From: Bacillus sp. FSL K6-3431
Lineage (GTDB): Bacteria > Bacillota > Bacilli > Bacillales > Bacillaceae_C
Assembly: GCF_038002605.1 (NCBI RefSeq)
Contig: NZ_JBBOCT010000001.1
Location: forward strand, 4,154,001-4,218,000
Reading direction: 5' to 3'
Length of the DNA: 64,000 bases
Position 1 is the stretch's first letter; every line of letters begins with the position of its first letter. Positions 63,749 through 64,000 of this stretch are shown here, one piece after another. The notes under the pieces are model-generated. The model searched no databases. It saw only the letters and a program-made list of their open reading frames with translations, and had not been told where the DNA came from. The position numbers and the translations under genes were made by a program.

Positions 63749-64000
63749 ATGGCAGAGGTAAAAGAAATGATCAACTTGACTAGGGATCAAGTTAAAGCCG
63801 CTATAGAGGAATTTCCAGTTGCGATTTTACCTTTAGGTGCCACTGAACAGCATGGTCATCACCTTCCTTTAGGTGTCGATATATATTTAGCTGAAGGGAT
63901 CGCAAAGAAAATTTGTGAAAAAACAGGTGCGCTTTTATTACCAGCTCTTCCGTTTGGTTATTCGTGGGTATGGCGTGATATTCCCGGTACAGTTTCACTA
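63749..64000 (+). CDS. Creatininase-family amidohydrolase (N-terminal part, runs off the window)
   Basis: 84 codons are visible from ATG 63749, 5 bp after the aldolase stop. VAILPLGATEQHGHHLPLGVD carries the family's metal-binding Glu and His and its DxxxAxxIA-like follow-up (DIYLAEGIAKKI). Creatininase-family members hydrolyse cyclic amides or open rings in small metabolites. It is the last visible gene of the PTS operon and extends past 64000. Confidence 0.8.
   Translation, partial: MAEVKEMINLTRDQVKAAIEEFPVAILPLGATEQHGHHLPLGVDIYLAEGIAKKICEKTGALLLPALPFGYSWVWRDIPGTVSL

Noticed and set aside
1..64000. CRISPR arrays, rRNA or tRNA genes, intact insertion sequences
   Set aside because: I saw no regularly spaced direct repeats, no rRNA-like or cloverleaf-with-TTC-loop segments and no intact transposase. 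A tRNAscan or ISfinder run was not possible.

Overview
The window is low-GC Firmicute DNA, most likely a Bacillaceae or Planococcaceae genome of the Bacillus/Lysinibacillus/Viridibacillus kind. The reasons are AT-rich codon use, strong AGGAGG ribosome binding sites, B. subtilis-like gene pairs (alaR-alaT, mmgD-mmgE-prpB), a Zur-type zinc-starvation island (znuA, rpsN, zagA, rpmG), yozB and ctaG. Species was not determined.

Layout. 1-5.6 kb: a YeiL-like Crp/Fnr regulator divergent from a HAD-IIB phosphatase, a decayed peptide-ABC-transporter ATPase, a GC-rich intergenic repeat, a LarA-like protein and alaR-alaT. 6.2-40.1 kb: a complete NRPS/PKS cluster. 40.3-45.6 kb: yozB, a DUF4181 protein and the methylcitrate-cycle genes mmgD, mmgE and prpB, with a structured 225-bp repeat lodged between mmgE and prpB. 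45.8-48.7 kb: the zinc-limitation island, including a 49-aa zinc-free L33. 48.9-58.6 kb: housekeeping and accessory genes (MFS transporter, nitroreductase, methyltransferase, MocR regulator, HisC, CtaG, a further aminotransferase). 58.6-64 kb: a decayed second copy of the 225-bp repeat, then a GntR-controlled PTS operon with a phosphotriesterase-family hydrolase, a KDPG-type aldolase and a creatininase-family protein cut by the window end.

The cluster is the main result. It encodes a Sfp-type PPTase, a cytosolic serine hydrolase, a His-box membrane desaturase/hydroxylase, a type II thioesterase, three NRPSs, a KS-AT-ACP-reductase PKS and a 1045-aa fusion of a ClbP-like exported D-Asn peptidase with a cyclic-peptide ABC exporter. 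Reading domains and linkers, the likely chain order differs from gene order: NRPS at 20194 (C-A(Asn)-T-E, acyl-D-Asn start), NRPS at 27862 (C-A-T-E, C-A-T, C-A(Asp)-T, C), NRPS at 10171 (half-C-A-T-C-A-T), then PKS at 15935 with reductive release. I predict an N-acyl-D-Asn pro-peptide that is exported, trimmed to a free N-terminus outside the membrane, and carries a C-terminal aldehyde or alcohol on a malonate-extended pentapeptide. Such prodrug logic is known from zwittermicin, colibactin and xenocoumacin; its combination here with PKS extension and reductive release is not one I recognise.
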